64,000 nucleotides of DNA from Meandrina meandrites (GCA_963693305.1 OY855909.1:1772501-1836500); one strand, 5' to 3'; counted from the stretch's first letter, positions 11,236-24,009 are shown. The notes: generated by a model from the letters alone, not told the origin. Made by a program: numbers and translations.

Positions 11236-11940
11236 GTAGTAATCTGCTGACCCTATGATATTTTATCGTTCAAGTGAATTTATTTTGATATTTTAAATAA
11301 GCAATTTAGTGAGCTCACTAATAAGCTTTCTTAAATCGAAATAGATTGATAGAAAATAATAGTTTACCTGCTCAGAAAGTCTGCCATTCTCATCAGGGGC
11401 ACAGTGACAGACTCGTTAGAGAGATACAGCGAGAAGCACGCGAGTAGTCAGGGTAAGCGCGCGCGGGAAGACGTTACATTAATCTTTATATCCGTACTGT
11501 AACGCATTGCTTTCTAAAAGCCAAATTAGGGCGAATCTTTCCAACCACACGTTTCAAACTGTGGTACCACAGCTGGCCCAACGTGCCTGAGCTTGCTATT
11601 AGTTGAATTTATTGCCTACATGACCACTTTGAAATTCCAATTTGGTAAAATAAAATGTTGATTTTATTTGAGCCCTGTATACTGTCTGCAAACAACTACA
11701 TACTTTTAGTCTTCATACTTTTAGTCTATATACATTTAGTCTCATACTTTCATTTTTGAATTGGAAAGTTTTTTTTTTCATTGATAGATTATTACAAGTT
11801 TCTCTGACTTCTATGCAAACTATTTTTTTTAATACATATGATGTTTGCAAACAATTTATTTTGTCTTTTTAGGCCCTGCAAACAATTTTTTTCAATATTT
11901 TTCATCCCCCCCCTCCAGAAAAATAATGGTCCGTCCCTTA

Positions 11941-12036
11941 GAGAATTTCCTTCTTTTTTTGTAAGCAATGTGCGGTTGAAAAAGTCTGAACTCAAGTATC
12001 TCGCAGCGAAACCGAAAAAGGTTTGACATAGATATC
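11941..12036 (+). repeat. Local repeat, downstream copy, 3' part
   Basis: Continues the repeat cut off at 8939. TTTCCTTCTTTTTTTGTAAG, TGAACTCAAGTATCTCGCA and the GAAACCGAAAA segment match 7902-7975. Confidence 0.8.
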
Positions 12037-12150
12037 CGTGTCTTGAAGAATGTTTAATGTTAATAAACAAAATGTTTATTAAAGTGAATGAATACAACAT
12101 AAGGCCAGTTAGCAATGACCTTTTCAATTCTCCAGATTGGTGACCAACAT

Positions 12151-14282
12151 TTTTTTTTTTTATTGGAACAATACAATACAAAAGGAAAGTACATTCACAC
12201 ACACAAAAAAAATTAAACTAATAATAATAAAACACTGACAATAATAACTAGTTAGGATACCTATGAATAAAAAAAAAAGTCGCCAATAATAATCACAGTA
12301 ACTAACAAGATACTACTTCTTCAGTAAACAGAAATTACAGCAAGGTTTGCAGGTAAGGTTGATATAAAAATTACAGTTGAAAGACAAAAGGGAAAGGCAC
12401 GTTGAATACAATTTACTTTACATTTAAGTGTTATGACGGGTATTAATTATACAATATATGTTAACAAACACACTGGAAAGACATTAAGGAGGAGCGCATT
12501 TTTCTATTTGCCACTGCAGCAACATTTTTCTCCTGAACTCTGGAAAATGGAGTTTTCTTTCGAAGCCTTTACAGTTATATATGTATTGTTTAAGATAAAT
12601 GATGAACAAGTGTAATCTATGTTTTGTTGCGGGGTCAAGCACCCGAGATGCTGAAGTACCGGAAATATCATTGAAAGTTATCTCTTTACTCGAAAAATGG
12701 AGATCAGAGCTATGAGCTTGATTAAACCATGCAAAAGCATCCGAGAAAAAAGATGTTGTAACACGACAGTCTAAGAAAGCATGTTCAATCGAATCAGGGT
12801 TTTGACAAAAAATACATGTTGCGTTATTAGCTAGACCATAGTTTTTAAGTTCTTTTTTTGTAACGATTATTCTGTGTAGTAGTTTGAAGGAGAACTGCCT
12901 TAGCTTGTTATCTCTTGAAGATCTATAGATGAAAGAAAATTTGTTTTTCCATTCGGTAAAGTCTTCTGGAAACTTATCTTTCCATTTTGTGATACCACTA
13001 GGTACATTGATGCAGTTCTCATTGAAGAGTGTTTGCAACGCATATTTGCTAAATCTAAAGTGGTTTCTGACCCAGGCGGGATCGAAGGAGATATGATGGT
13101 CGAATACAGATTATCTAAAGTTGGCTTGCAGTCTTTAGCTTTCTTTTTTAAGTATGAAGGAATTGCTGCAATCAACTGAAAGTAATGTAAATAATTTGAC
13201 TTTACATGGAATTTGTTTTGAAAATCGCTAAAAGACAGGAAGTTTCCTCTAGGGTCTAAGAGGTCTTGAACAAAGTAAATTCCTTTGTCAAACCAGGTTT
13301 TCCAAAACAGAGAATTATTTTCTATAGTTATAGTTTCGTTATTCCAAAGTATATATTCGCCGTACGGGAAGAGGTCTTTACCTTGTTTTAATTCCTGAAA
13401 ATAGAACAGAAGTTCTCTATAGAAGAGAGGCAGATTTTTGTCTATGGAGGCAGGATTAAAATTGCAACGAAGAAGGAATGATAAACCCCCATATTTTGAA
13501 AGATAGTGATTTGGAATCGCTTTCCATACCTCATCGGCGTTACTCAATAGTCTGCTTATCCAGGCCAGGCGGAGAGATTTGACAACAGTTTCAAAGTTGA
13601 CGAAACTTACCCCACCATGCTTGAGCGGTTGGTACATGACAGATCTCTTGATTTTATCTTTTTTGTTGTTCCATAAAAAAGAGAATAGCTGAGATTGAAC
13701 CAGTTTGATGACGTTCCCAGGGACAGAAAGCATAGATGCTGCATATATAAGTTGAGAGACACCTAGCGATTTAGCTAGAAGGGATTTTCCATAAAGTGTG
13801 AGGTCTCTCGATAGCCACAGGTTCAATTTTGTTTTCATTTTCCGGATTTTAGCGAAAAAGTTTGCTTCAATGTTCTTTCCTTGATTATAAGATAAAAAGG
13901 CTCCTAGAACTTTAATGGGATCCTTTGTGGATTTAAAATCAAGAATCTTGGAGTTGCTTTGCTTCATAGATCCTAGCCACATTGCTTGAGTTTTCTTTTT
14001 ATTTAGTTTGAGTCCAGAGAGGGACCCGAACCAATTTACAATTTGTAAGCAAAACTTAAGAGAAGTTGTATCGCTGGCAATAACGGTTGTGTCATCCGCA
14101 AACTGTGAAATTTTTGCACCTGTATTATTTGGAAGTGGTATGCCTATGCAAGCTGGGTCTTGACGGATCTTTAAACCAAGTAACTCTACCGAAAGAATAA
14201 AAAGAAAGGGACTAAGAGGACAGCCCTGTCTTACCCCCCTAGATATTTCAAAGTAATTTGTCAAGTTGCCACCATTCATTAC
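12151..14282 (-). mobile_element. 5'-truncated L1/Tx1-type LINE with target duplication
   Basis: GGTGACCAACAT occurs at 12139-12150 and again at 14283-14294, directly flanking the insertion. On the minus strand the element runs from a truncated start inside the reverse transcriptase to a poly-A tail (the T run at 12151 on the plus strand). 5' truncation, an A tail and a 12-bp duplication are hallmarks of target-primed insertion. Length about 2.1 kb. Confidence 0.92.
12481..14282 (-). pseudogene. LINE reverse transcriptase, truncated and frameshifted
   Basis: The frame starts in mid-RT with NYFEISRGVRQGCPLSPFLF, then has the catalytic FADD box (SQFADDTTVI) and the downstream RT-connecting region. 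Near 13085 the frame shifts: the first frame dissolves, and a second frame carries the C-terminal domain to about 12484. That domain includes a zinc-knuckle-like Cys-x2-Cys-x7-His-x4-Cys cluster (CIFCQNPDSIEHAFLDC). The N-terminal RT motifs and the endonuclease are missing. This organisation fits the L1/Tx1 group. The ATG at about 14309 lies in flanking DNA and is not a true start. Confidence 0.9.
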
Positions 14283-14294
14283 GGTGACCAACAT

Positions 14295-16195
14295 ACAATT
14301 TCTCCTCACAATATCAATACTTTATCAGACAGACAGGTGGGGAGAATACAAAATCATCAGTAAGGGCACATTGTCTTATGTGTCATTCAGTTACCTGATT
14401 TACCAGTTAGAAATATGACAGTCAGTTAAAGCAATAAATATCAAAGGATTAATACTAACAAGATGCCAAATGACGCTTTAGTTATTTCCAATCGTTATTG
14501 GCCGAGAATTCACGCCATAAAACACCAGAAACTGTTTGTTTGCAGCCGTGTCAGTAAAATTAGCAAAAGCTGTTTGGGTGCATTCAGAAAATGTGTATAT
14601 AATTTGCCGAATCTGTAACTCTATAATGTTTGCCATCGTGAAGTTTTTGATCTGATTCAGATATATATTCGAAAAATAAAATACATAGTTTAAGTTTACA
14701 TTTGTTCAACAACAAGCACATTCGATGCTTCTACAATTAGCATTACTTAAAACTCGATAAATAATCTTGAAGCTGGAAAAACTACTTTTGTTACGTGCTC
14801 TGGAAATTTTATGTGAGTTCCCGCGCCCCTCCCCTAGATCCGCCACTAAATACCGGAGAGTTTAGTGACCGATGCAGGGCCAGCTTGTTTATTATGTGTC
14901 AAATACTATTCGAGTAGGTTGTTTCTAATTCCATTTTTATGCTGTTTCAAGAAAAAAAATGTGGAACAAAAAGAATTCAGCTGAATGATTACCCAAAACT
15001 GATCACACTGAAGTTAAAGTTAACTAATTCTGCATAGATTAGACTAATTTCGCTTTAAAGAACTTCATTAGCAATAATCACTATTGAAATTATTGTAGTC
15101 ATACAATCACTCTGTTAGGCCGAGATCACATTGATCACAAGGATTGCTGCTTTACATATCTTATTCATCGAGCAAAAGTTGGCAAAAGTTTTAGAGTAGT
15201 AATTAATAGCTTTAATGAATTCTCAGTAGTACTATTTTTGAACAGTGATCATTAACGAGGAAAAGAAATATGTGCGAGCAAATCCACAAAACAGTTTTGA
15301 CAGAATAACTGAAGTTTCCAACCAAACTGTGCTCCTAGATTTGAATAATTTCAAAATGCATTAACGTTACAGACTGAAAAGTCACATAAGCAGCCTTGGT
15401 TAAAAAACATTAAGTAGGAAAGAAGGACATGTACACGATCTAATTTATAAAAAAAGTCAAATTAATCCACAAATATAAAAAAAATTGATTTGTAAGCAAG
15501 TATTGACCACTCACTTGATTTAAAAAGTACATAACTTGTTGCCGACTGAAGAAAAATCAACTAAGAGAGTTACTTTGAATCAAATAAAGTAGAACGCATT
15601 ACCAATTGAAAACAGATTGACGGTCAAATTTCAGTATAATAGATACATATTTAACGTCTTGATCATGAATACCCCTTTTAATGTATGGTTTAAAGTGTTT
15701 AATATCATCAACAGACTCCAAGCTAGAAATGAGAGGGAATACATAGAGGAATGAACAGTGAAGCGTCACTACAGAAAATTCATCTTCCAAAAGCAAAGCC
15801 GAAAAAACATCACGAAGTAAGCACGTTTTCAGCATTAACTATCAAGATTGTTTCGACAATATATATATATATTTTCAATCTTTAAATTTTGTAATATTAC
15901 AAGAAATTTTGATTGTAATAAGCAAAATAGTAACCAGCTGTATTAAGACCGAAAGCACCTACGTCGTATTTAAGATTTTGACAACTACTGTAAAGAAGGT
16001 AAAAAGAGCATAATAAAATTTCGCAACTAAAAAGCTCTTTGAACCTTCTACGAAAGAAATAGTTAAGAATTTAAATATAGAAGTAAAAAGTATCTGGACT
16101 ACCTAAAACATACGTCCAGCAAAACCTGGTGTTCTTGTTTCTTACTTTAATATTTATAAAAAGCGGATGTAACCAGCAAAGGCAAAAGGGGGGTA
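14295..16195. other. Non-coding stretch
   Basis: AT-rich and without repeat ends that I can pair. A minus-strand open frame at 15599-15835 has no recognised motif. I see no gene. Confidence 0.4.
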
Positions 16196-16204
16196 CAAGG
16201 GGTT

Positions 16205-18818
16205 ACTCCCACTCAACCTTCTTCCCACTACACTCCGGTAGTAGGGGAGGGGGAGTGGGAGGGACTCCCACTCAACCTTCTTCCCACTACACTCCGGTAG
16301 TAGGGGAGGGGGAGTGGGAGGGACTCCCACTCAACCTTCTTCCCACTACACTCCGGTAGTAGGGGAGGGGGAGTGGGAGGGACTCCCACTCAACCTTCTT
16401 CCCACTACACTCCGGTAGTAGGGGAGGGGGAGTGGGAGGGACTCCCACTCAACCTTCTTCCCACTACACTCCGGTAGTAGGGGAGGGGGAGTGGGAGGGA
16501 CTCCCACTCAACCTTCTTCCCACTACACTCCGGTAGTAGGGGAGGGGGAGTGGGAGGGACTCCCACTCAACCTTCTTCCCACTACACTCCGGTAGTAGGG
16601 GAGGGGGAGTGGGAGGGACTCCCACTCAACCTTCTTCCCACTACACTCCGGTAGTAGGGGAGGGGGAGTGGGAGGGACTCCCACTCAACCTTCTTCCCAC
16701 TACACTCCGGTAGTAGGGGAGGGGGAGTGGGAGGGACTCCCACTCAACCTTCTTCCCACTACACTCCGGTAGTAGGGGAGGGGGAGTGGGAGGGACTCCC
16801 ACTCAACCTTCTTCCCACTACACTCCGGTAGTAGGGGAGGGGGAGTGGGAGGGACTCCCACTCAACCTTCTTCCCACTACACTCCGGTAGTAGGGGAGGG
16901 GGAGTGGGAGGGACTCCCACTCAACCTTCTTCCCACTACACTCCGGTAGTAGGGGAGGGGGAGTGGGAGGGACTCCCACTCAACCTTCTTCCCACTACAC
17001 TCCGGTAGTAGGGGAGGGGGAGTGGGAGGGACTCCCACTCAACCTTCTTCCCACTACACTCCGGTAGTAGGGGAGGGGGAGTGGGAGGGACTCCCACTCA
17101 ACCTTCTTCCCACTACACTCCGGTAGTAGGGGAGGGGGAGTGGGAGGGACTCCCACTCAACCTTCTTCCCACTACACTCCGGTAGTAGGGGAGGGGGAGT
17201 GGGAGGGACTCCCACTCAACCTTCTTCCCACTACACTCCGGTAGTAGGGGAGGGGGAGTGGGAGGGACTCCCACTCAACCTTCTTCCCACTACACTCCGG
17301 TAGTAGGGGAGGGGGAGTGGGAGGGACTCCCACTCAACCTTCTTCCCACTACACTCCGGTAGTAGGGGAGGGGGAGTGGGAGGGACTCCCACTCAACCTT
17401 CTTCCCACTACACTCCGGTAGTAGGGGAGGGGGAGTGGGAGGGACTCCCACTCAACCTTCTTCCCACTACACTCCGGTAGTAGGGGAGGGGGAGTGGGAG
17501 GGACTCCCACTCAACCTTCTTCCCACTACACTCCGGTAGTAGGGGAGGGGGAGTGGGAGGGACTCCCACTCAACCTTCTTCCCACTACACTCCGGTAGTA
17601 GGGGAGGGGGAGTGGGAGGGACTCCCACTCAACCTTCTTCCCACTACACTCCGGTAGTAGGGGAGGGGGAGTGGGAGGGACTCCCACTCAACCTTCTTCC
17701 CACTACACTCCGGTAGTAGGGGAGGGGGAGTGGGAGGGACTCCCACTCAACCTTCTTCCCACTACACTCCGGTAGTAGGGGAGGGGGAGTGGGAGGGACT
17801 CCCACTCAACCTTCTTCCCACTACACTCCGGTAGTAGGGGAGGGGGAGTGGGAGGGACTCCCACTCAACCTTCTTCCCACTACACTCCGGTAGTAGGGGA
17901 GGGGGAGTGGGAGGGACTCCCACTCAACCTTCTTCCCACTACACTCCGGTAGTAGGGGAGGGGGAGTGGGAGGGACTCCCACTCAACCTTCTTCCCACTA
18001 CACTCCGGTAGTAGGGGAGGGGGAGTGGGAGGGACTCCCACTCAACCTTCTTCCCACTACACTCCGGTAGTAGGGGAGGGGGAGTGGGAGGGACTCCCAC
18101 TCAACCTTCTTCCCACTACACTCCGGTAGTAGGGGAGGGGGAGTGGGAGGGACTCCCACTCAACCTTCTTCCCACTACACTCCGGTAGTAGGGGAGGGGG
18201 AGTGGGAGGGACTCCCACTCAACCTTCTTCCCACTACACTCCGGTAGTAGGGGAGGGGGAGTGGGAGGGACTCCCACTCAACCTTCTTCCCACTACACTC
18301 CGGTAGTAGGGGAGGGGGAGTGGGAGGGACTCCCACTCAACCTTCTTCCCACTACACTCCGGTAGTAGGGGAGGGGGAGTGGGAGGGACTCCCACTCAAC
18401 CTTCTTCCCACTACACTCCGGTAGTAGGGGAGGGGGAGTGGGAGGGACTCCCACTCAACCTTCTTCCCACTACACTCCGGTAGTAGGGGAGGGGGAGTGG
18501 GAGGGACTCCCACTCAACCTTCTTCCCACTACACTCCGGTAGTAGGGGAGGGGGAGTGGGAGGGACTCCCACTCAACCTTCTTCCCACTACACTCCGGTA
18601 GTAGGGGAGGGGGAGTGGGAGGGACTCCCACTCAACCTTCTTCCCACTACACTCCGGTAGTAGGGGAGGGGGAGTGGGAGGGACTCCCACTCAACCTTCT
18701 TCCCACTACACTCCGGTAGTAGGGGAGGGGGAGTGGGAGGGACTCCCACTCAACCTTCTTCCCACTACACTCCGGTAGTAGGGGAGGGGGAGTGGGAGGG
18801 ACTCCCACTCAACCTTCC
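16205..18818. repeat. 59-bp minisatellite, 44 repeat intervals
   Basis: The unit is 59 bp: ACTCCCACTC at 16205 recurs at 18801, and 2596 bp is exactly 44 x 59. I saw no variant unit on reading. Each unit holds a G-run motif (GGGGAGGGGGAGTGGGAGGG) that fits the four-run G-quadruplex pattern, overlapping a perfect hairpin (GAGTGGGAG, GGA, CTCCCACTC). Because 59 is not a multiple of three, it is not coding; open frames at its ends are accidental. The apparent uniformity implies recent expansion or strong homogenisation. Confidence 0.97.
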
Positions 18819-21676
18819 CTGGGTAATTTATTCATATATTATAATGGGGAACTTTTGTTTCCTTGCCATTACAATTCAGTTTACTCTTTATTACAAAATA
18901 AAAATATAGGGTGGGTAGTTCCCACTCCAAATTATCTACTTTCCGTGTGGGATTATTTTTGGGAGGAAGTGTTATCTTTGACGCATTATCCTCCACCTTG
19001 TCGAGGAAACTCAACTCCAGTACACAATCATTCCACCATTGTGAAGACTAGTGGAGAGGGTTACTCCTCTCCACCATCTTCCACTGTCCAATAAAAGAAG
19101 ACTTATGGAGAATATTGTTACCAAATGAAGTTTAAATTCTTCCTGCGGTCTTCTTCTGTGGGAGTGGAGGAATGGAGACAGAGGTAAACCCCCCAACCCC
19201 CTCCCCCCTGAACAATCTTCTATGAGGTTCGGGGATTATGAATCAGAGTCAAGTTCCCTCGCATGATCTTCCCCAAGGAAAAGTGGAGTATCTTGGGTCT
19301 AAACTAAACTTTTCTCAAGGTTGCGGTATATATCTCTGTTTATGAGAGTAAACTAAATTCAAATGTAAAAGTAAAGGACAACCACACAAGTTTCACTGCA
19401 AACAATTTGCAAGTGGTACGGTTTTTTTATATTCTTTTCCTCTGTAGTCACTAATTATTGTTATAAAAACGTTTTGAGAGCATTGGGTCTAACCTTTAAT
19501 CTGCTCTTTGCAGTTTCTTTACATAAGTGATATAAACTAAATTCATATTAACTCTTTTATTGTGTGTTCATTGATAACTTACAACTATGAATATTGAGAA
19601 TGCCTTTGTATTCAATTAAACGTTTTTAAGTTTATTAATCCACAAACATCAGTTGCCTACGCCTACACGCTGATAAGGTCTTGTTGAGAGTTTCCTGACA
19701 CATTTCATCAAAATATAAGTAGCGAAGTGAAAAAGCTTTTGCAATAAGCAACTTGCCAGCCTCTTTAAAAAACTTATTTGCACTAGTTTGCAACCTTCTA
19801 CCGGATCATTTCTGCTTCCTCTCGTTGCTTTTGCGCTGAGCAGAATAATTTTTCCCATGTCTATATATATTTTTTAATTTATGTTTTATAATTTTATAAT
19901 GAACATATCAGTAATTTGTAACGTTTCTTTATTAGCATTTAGGATGTGTAACATGTGTAACAAAGTGCTGTCTGTAAACGGTCTCCACATGGATATCAAC
20001 AACGTTTGCAAATGTTCTTGTAGCTTCTTGTACTTGTCCTAAATTCACTCAGGCACTGTATGTTGTTTCTTTGGCTGTTCAATCTCTTTGTATCTGCTGA
20101 GAAGATCAAACATTGTCAATATATTAGAGTACATAACATGGAATAAACGTTAGTGATGTCAGACTTCCTGCATTGGTTTGTTTTACAATGTTGGGTCATT
20201 TTATTGTTGTTTGCTCACAATTTTCACGTAGGAAAATAATTTTCTCTATTGAGCTCATTAATGCAGACGTTTGAGTGATCATTATAAATTGTCCTCGAGT
20301 AACGACATTTTTAAGATGCAAGAACCTAAATGAAGGTAAACATCAAATGTTATACTGAATAGAAATTGTTTACCCCACAAAAACCTGTTAACATATTTAA
20401 CTGCAATGCACACAATAATTGATTTTAACCTAGTGTTTGCACAATTATTTTTGCTTGCTAATTATCACTATGTTTAAATCATGTTTCTTTGTATTAGAAA
20501 AAAGGAAGAAAGCTGAGAAACTGAGGCACTTTAAGTATAAGTGCTGTGCCGCCAATAAACACATCATACTGTCCTTGAACAGCATAATTTTTACTGTCGC
20601 TTTTTATTTGAATAAAAGATTGAAGCTGGAATACATTGCTTTCTTTCGAGTGTATTATAATTAACTCTCGTTGTCTGAATGGTCCCCCATTACAGTAAAT
20701 ATATCGAGATACTTTCAGATATCCTAATAAAGAGAGAAAACAGTACTATAAAAGGTCATCACCATTAATTAACGTTATGCATCAACCAACTTTCTCTTAA
20801 ATTTGTTTCTTTCAACATAAATTATAAGGAAGATTGCCTGGTCCTTAAATTACATCTTGCTGTTACCTCTTGTCCAAAAGTTCAACTAAAGTAATTAACG
20901 GTCGAACGATTAACCTGCTTCTTGTAAAAATGCTAGTTCATAATAATACCATAAACTTTCCTGTTTTACAATACGCGTTTTCAAAATCATACGTGCCTGT
21001 TTCAACTGCTTCTCAAATTTCGCAAGACCCTGGGCGAAAGACTATAGAAAACATCTTGCTCCAAATGTTGTCGAATTACTGCAGTAATTTTTTTAAATGC
21101 ATTTTCTTTTCCAAATACATTGCAATACAGTTTTAATTTGGACATATTGAGTTATTTATTCTACCTACTCAATGCCTTTCATTTCAAGCAAACAAATTTC
21201 AGTTCTTTCTACTTTTAAATTCGCCATATTTCCCGAAAAATTAATTACTGAATGTTAGATGAAGGAATTCAATGCTTGCTTCATTAAGACAATATCTCCT
21301 AGCTGTTTATTGTAGACTGTGCATCGTATCGAACACTACTGCTGGCACTGACGTCACCTACTGAGATCACTGTAAGTTATTAGCACATTGATAATCTGGT
21401 CACGCCGAATGCTTTTTGCGGGCTAGTTAAAGCGATCGTATTTTCTCACACTTTCAACATGTTCAATATCTGTTGTTCCATAATAAATAAACTGTAGCAT
21501 TTTTTCACAATATTCACACGCAGATCGTTTATAACAACACCGCTATGTTAATCTTTGGTCACGTTCGACTTCTCTTCAATCATTGTAAACAATTTGTTTC
21601 ACGCATAAATAAAGCTTTATCGTGTTTTTGTATTTGTATACTTCTCTCGACTACTATTTTGTATAACTTTGTTTGT
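18819..21676. other. Non-coding stretch beside the minisatellite
   Basis: Near 19050-19090, GGGTTACTCCTCTCCACCAT resembles the entry of the array (GGGGTTACTCCCACTCAACC at 16199), so a diverged single copy of the repeat precursor may lie here. The rest is AT-rich, with short open frames lacking motifs. No gene supported. Confidence 0.45.
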
Positions 21677-22783
21677 GGAAAGTTCATTTAATATAAAAAG
21701 GGGAGGGAAGGGAGGGGGAGGGGAGGGGAGGGGAGAGGGAGGGAGGGAGGGAGGGAGGGAGGGAGGGAGGGAGGGAGGGAGGTATTAAGATGCTAAAGGG
21801 GGGGGGCAGAAATGTTTTAAGTTGTGTTTAGGGGAGGCTGTGGAAAAATATCGAAGTCAAAAGGGAATGGGGAGAAGATTTATTTTTCGCTTGATATCAC
21901 ATAAGTTCTATTTTGTTATAAATAGTAAACTACGAATTTTCAGCCCCTTACCAAAATCGAAAAACCCTTTACAACAGAGTTTTGACGTTTTATTTAATCA
22001 TTTCTGACACTCCAGTGACATCCTACTCTTCATTTACATCACTGGCATCACCGCCGGCATTTTCAGGAGTCTAGGTCAAGGCACCTCTTGAACAGTGCAT
22101 CGTCTGATCCGTCTTTTTGCACTTCAGTTTCCTTGGTCTTATAATATACTATGGTATGCTCCACGTCATCCATCGCATCTATTTGAATGCCGAGATGTTT
22201 TAGGAACTTGATGTGAAACCTTGGGAGGAGCTTGATACGTCCCAGCTTGTGTCGCACAATTTCTGGTTTTGGTCTCCTGGCACGACCGCATTTGCGATGT
22301 GTTTACCATCGGCTTGTAGTTTGTATGCTTTGTTTTTCTTAGATTTTGCTGCCTCACTCTTTTTCTTTCTTGATACAGCAGTGTTAATAACTAATTCGCC
22401 TGTTTAGTAACTCAAGTGTTTCTTGATGCTTTGACAATTATATAGGCATATTCATTGATCGCATAGCTTACAGGTGTATGCGTGAAATCATACAAGCAAT
22501 TATCTAGCCTTGCATTGATCCCAGTTAGAAAAAAGCATCAAATAATCTCTTACACACTGTTTAGTTGTGGAAATTGTGATCATGTGTGTTGTTGGAGAAG
22601 TTCAGTAATGCTGTTCGTGAGAGGGGTTCCAAAATTTAGTGGCAGCATTAAGGAGGCCCTAAAATTTTTTTCAGGATAGTGTCGCTACATTTTCCGCCCC
22701 TCCCTCCTCTTCCCACCACCCCTCTCCCCCTCTTCTCACCACCCCTCTCCCCCTCTCCCCCTTTCATACTAAATGAACTTTCC
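21677..22783. mobile_element. 1.1-kb inverted-repeat element with G-rich/C-rich ends
   Basis: GGAAAGTTCATTTAATAT on the left matches the complement of the right end (AGTATGAAAG inward). Inside each end is a purine tract (GGGA repeats, 21698-21781) mirrored by a CCCCTCTCC tract (22690-22765), so the two ends could pair over about 100 bp. A minus-strand open region at 22063-22380 is lysine-rich at first and reads HKLGRIKLLPRFHIKFLKHL in another frame. It may be a decayed protein, but I recognise no family. No target duplication found. Confidence 0.6.
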
Positions 22784-23917
22784 CGGAGAAGAATTTTGAC
22801 GAACTAGTTTAGTTCTGCGTTAATGATCACAAATACTTCCGACTCGAAATTTGACCAAAACATCGTACTCTTAATTTGCACTAAAAATAGAAGCAACTAT
22901 ATTCGACAGTTTCGCATTGATTCATTAACCAACGAACTGTATGTTGACAGCTTAAAATATTAATTTATCCTTACTGATTTCTTTTAATGTTTTTGGCGCA
23001 TCAAGAAATATTTCCTAGTAAATAATTTTCTCCACAAGATACTCGACAATGTATCGGTATGGTAAGGAGATAGTATATTTTGATCACTTTTGGATCTAAC
23101 CTTATTTTAATGCAATGTTTACTCTATTTCTTGTGAACTGCTTGCTTCATGTTGCATGATGTATCATAATATCACAGTAAGCTAAATGCAGCAAAATTAT
23201 GCAAAATGACTTTCTGCAAATAAATTGCAAGCGACCAAGATTATTATAGACCCTCAGTTTGATTAACTTGTGTTTTTCGACCTACTCCATGCCAGGCAAT
23301 CAAACAAATTTTAACCTATCTGGTCACGTGACAGACTAGAACTAACGTGATTGGTTTCCTTTCGGTACTATTCTGAAATGTCAATTCCCCATACTATAAA
23401 AATTGCCATCTTTTCTTTTATGTTAGATCTGTGAATTTGACGCTGCCTCAAAAAAATATTTCCTATAGTTTATGTTTTTCTTTATTCTTGTTTATTCTTT
23501 ATTATTGTCACAATTTTTTCTCCAAAATGTTTTCCTGGTAACAGCAGCACTATGTTCTTATTTGCTAACTTATATTTTTCTTCAATAAAAATAATCACGA
23601 GTTTCTTCCGCAAATGGAGAATTAGCATGGTGTTTTGTGAACTGTACGATTTTGAAATACTTCTACGAACTTTTTTTGAACAAGTTTGTTAACAGAACTC
23701 CAATAAACCAACTTGAAATATCTCGATCCTTACTGTTAACGTAGTTTATAACCTTTTTGCAAGTATATCAAGACAATATGTACTTCCAAGCTAATTAGTT
23801 TTCGATTTTCTTCATAAGATAATTGACAATATATGTGCCAAGGAGATATTAGATTTTGATCATTCTTGAGCTGCAAATGATTAACGGCATGATAAGGTAA
23901 CTATTATGAACTTATCT
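22784..23917. other. AT-rich stretch with diverged array spacers
   Basis: No gene. The phrases GACAATGTATCGGTATGG (about 23045) and GACAATATATGTGCCAAGGA (about 23825), each followed by GAGATA and TTTTGATCA, are the spacer sequence of the exon-like tandem units downstream. The decayed array therefore probably begins here. Confidence 0.5.
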
Positions 23918-24009
23918 CAAATAAGATGTTTTCAATGTCAGCTTGCACCAGAGTCGAGCTCATCACTGCAATCCATCATGGCTGCACTTCTTTCCAATCT
24001 GCATTTAAC
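23918..24009 (-). repeat. Exon-like repeat unit U3
   Basis: On the minus strand a pyrimidine tract and TTAG precede GTTAAATGCAGATTGG. The unit contains GTGCAGCCATGATGGATTGC and ends ...CATCTTATTTGAG before ATAAG, a mutated donor. Homologous to U4-U7 and to U1/U2. No long open frame. Confidence 0.6.

Larger units (their letters stand above)
8940..11937. mobile_element. ~3.0-kb DNA transposon, TSD TTA, Harbinger-like ends
   Basis: The left end GGGACGGACCATTATTTTTC matches the reverse complement of the right end, running on through CTGGAGG and a G-rich run. TTA flanks both sides (8937-8939 and 11938-11940). The undisrupted paralogous repeat at 7762-7985 reads straight through the equivalent TTA, which confirms the insertion boundaries. 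Sub-terminal copies of TGCAAACAATTTTTTT lie in the same orientation at both ends. A 3-bp TWA duplication with GGG ends suggests PIF/Harbinger. No transposase ORF is seen. About 1.6 kb without the nested element. Confidence 0.85.

Noticed and set aside
12900..13090. Tail of the longer L1-type frame as genuine protein
   Set aside because: The residues after about 13085 do not look like the LINE C-terminal domain; the other frame does, so this is a frameshift by-product.
16129..16359. Open frame across the start of the minisatellite
   Set aside because: The 59-bp unit is not a multiple of three, so the frame is only the translation of a repeat.
16205..18818. Regularly repeated units as a CRISPR array
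   Set aside because: The units are contiguous identical 59-mers with no unique spacers, in a spliced eukaryotic genome. It is a minisatellite.
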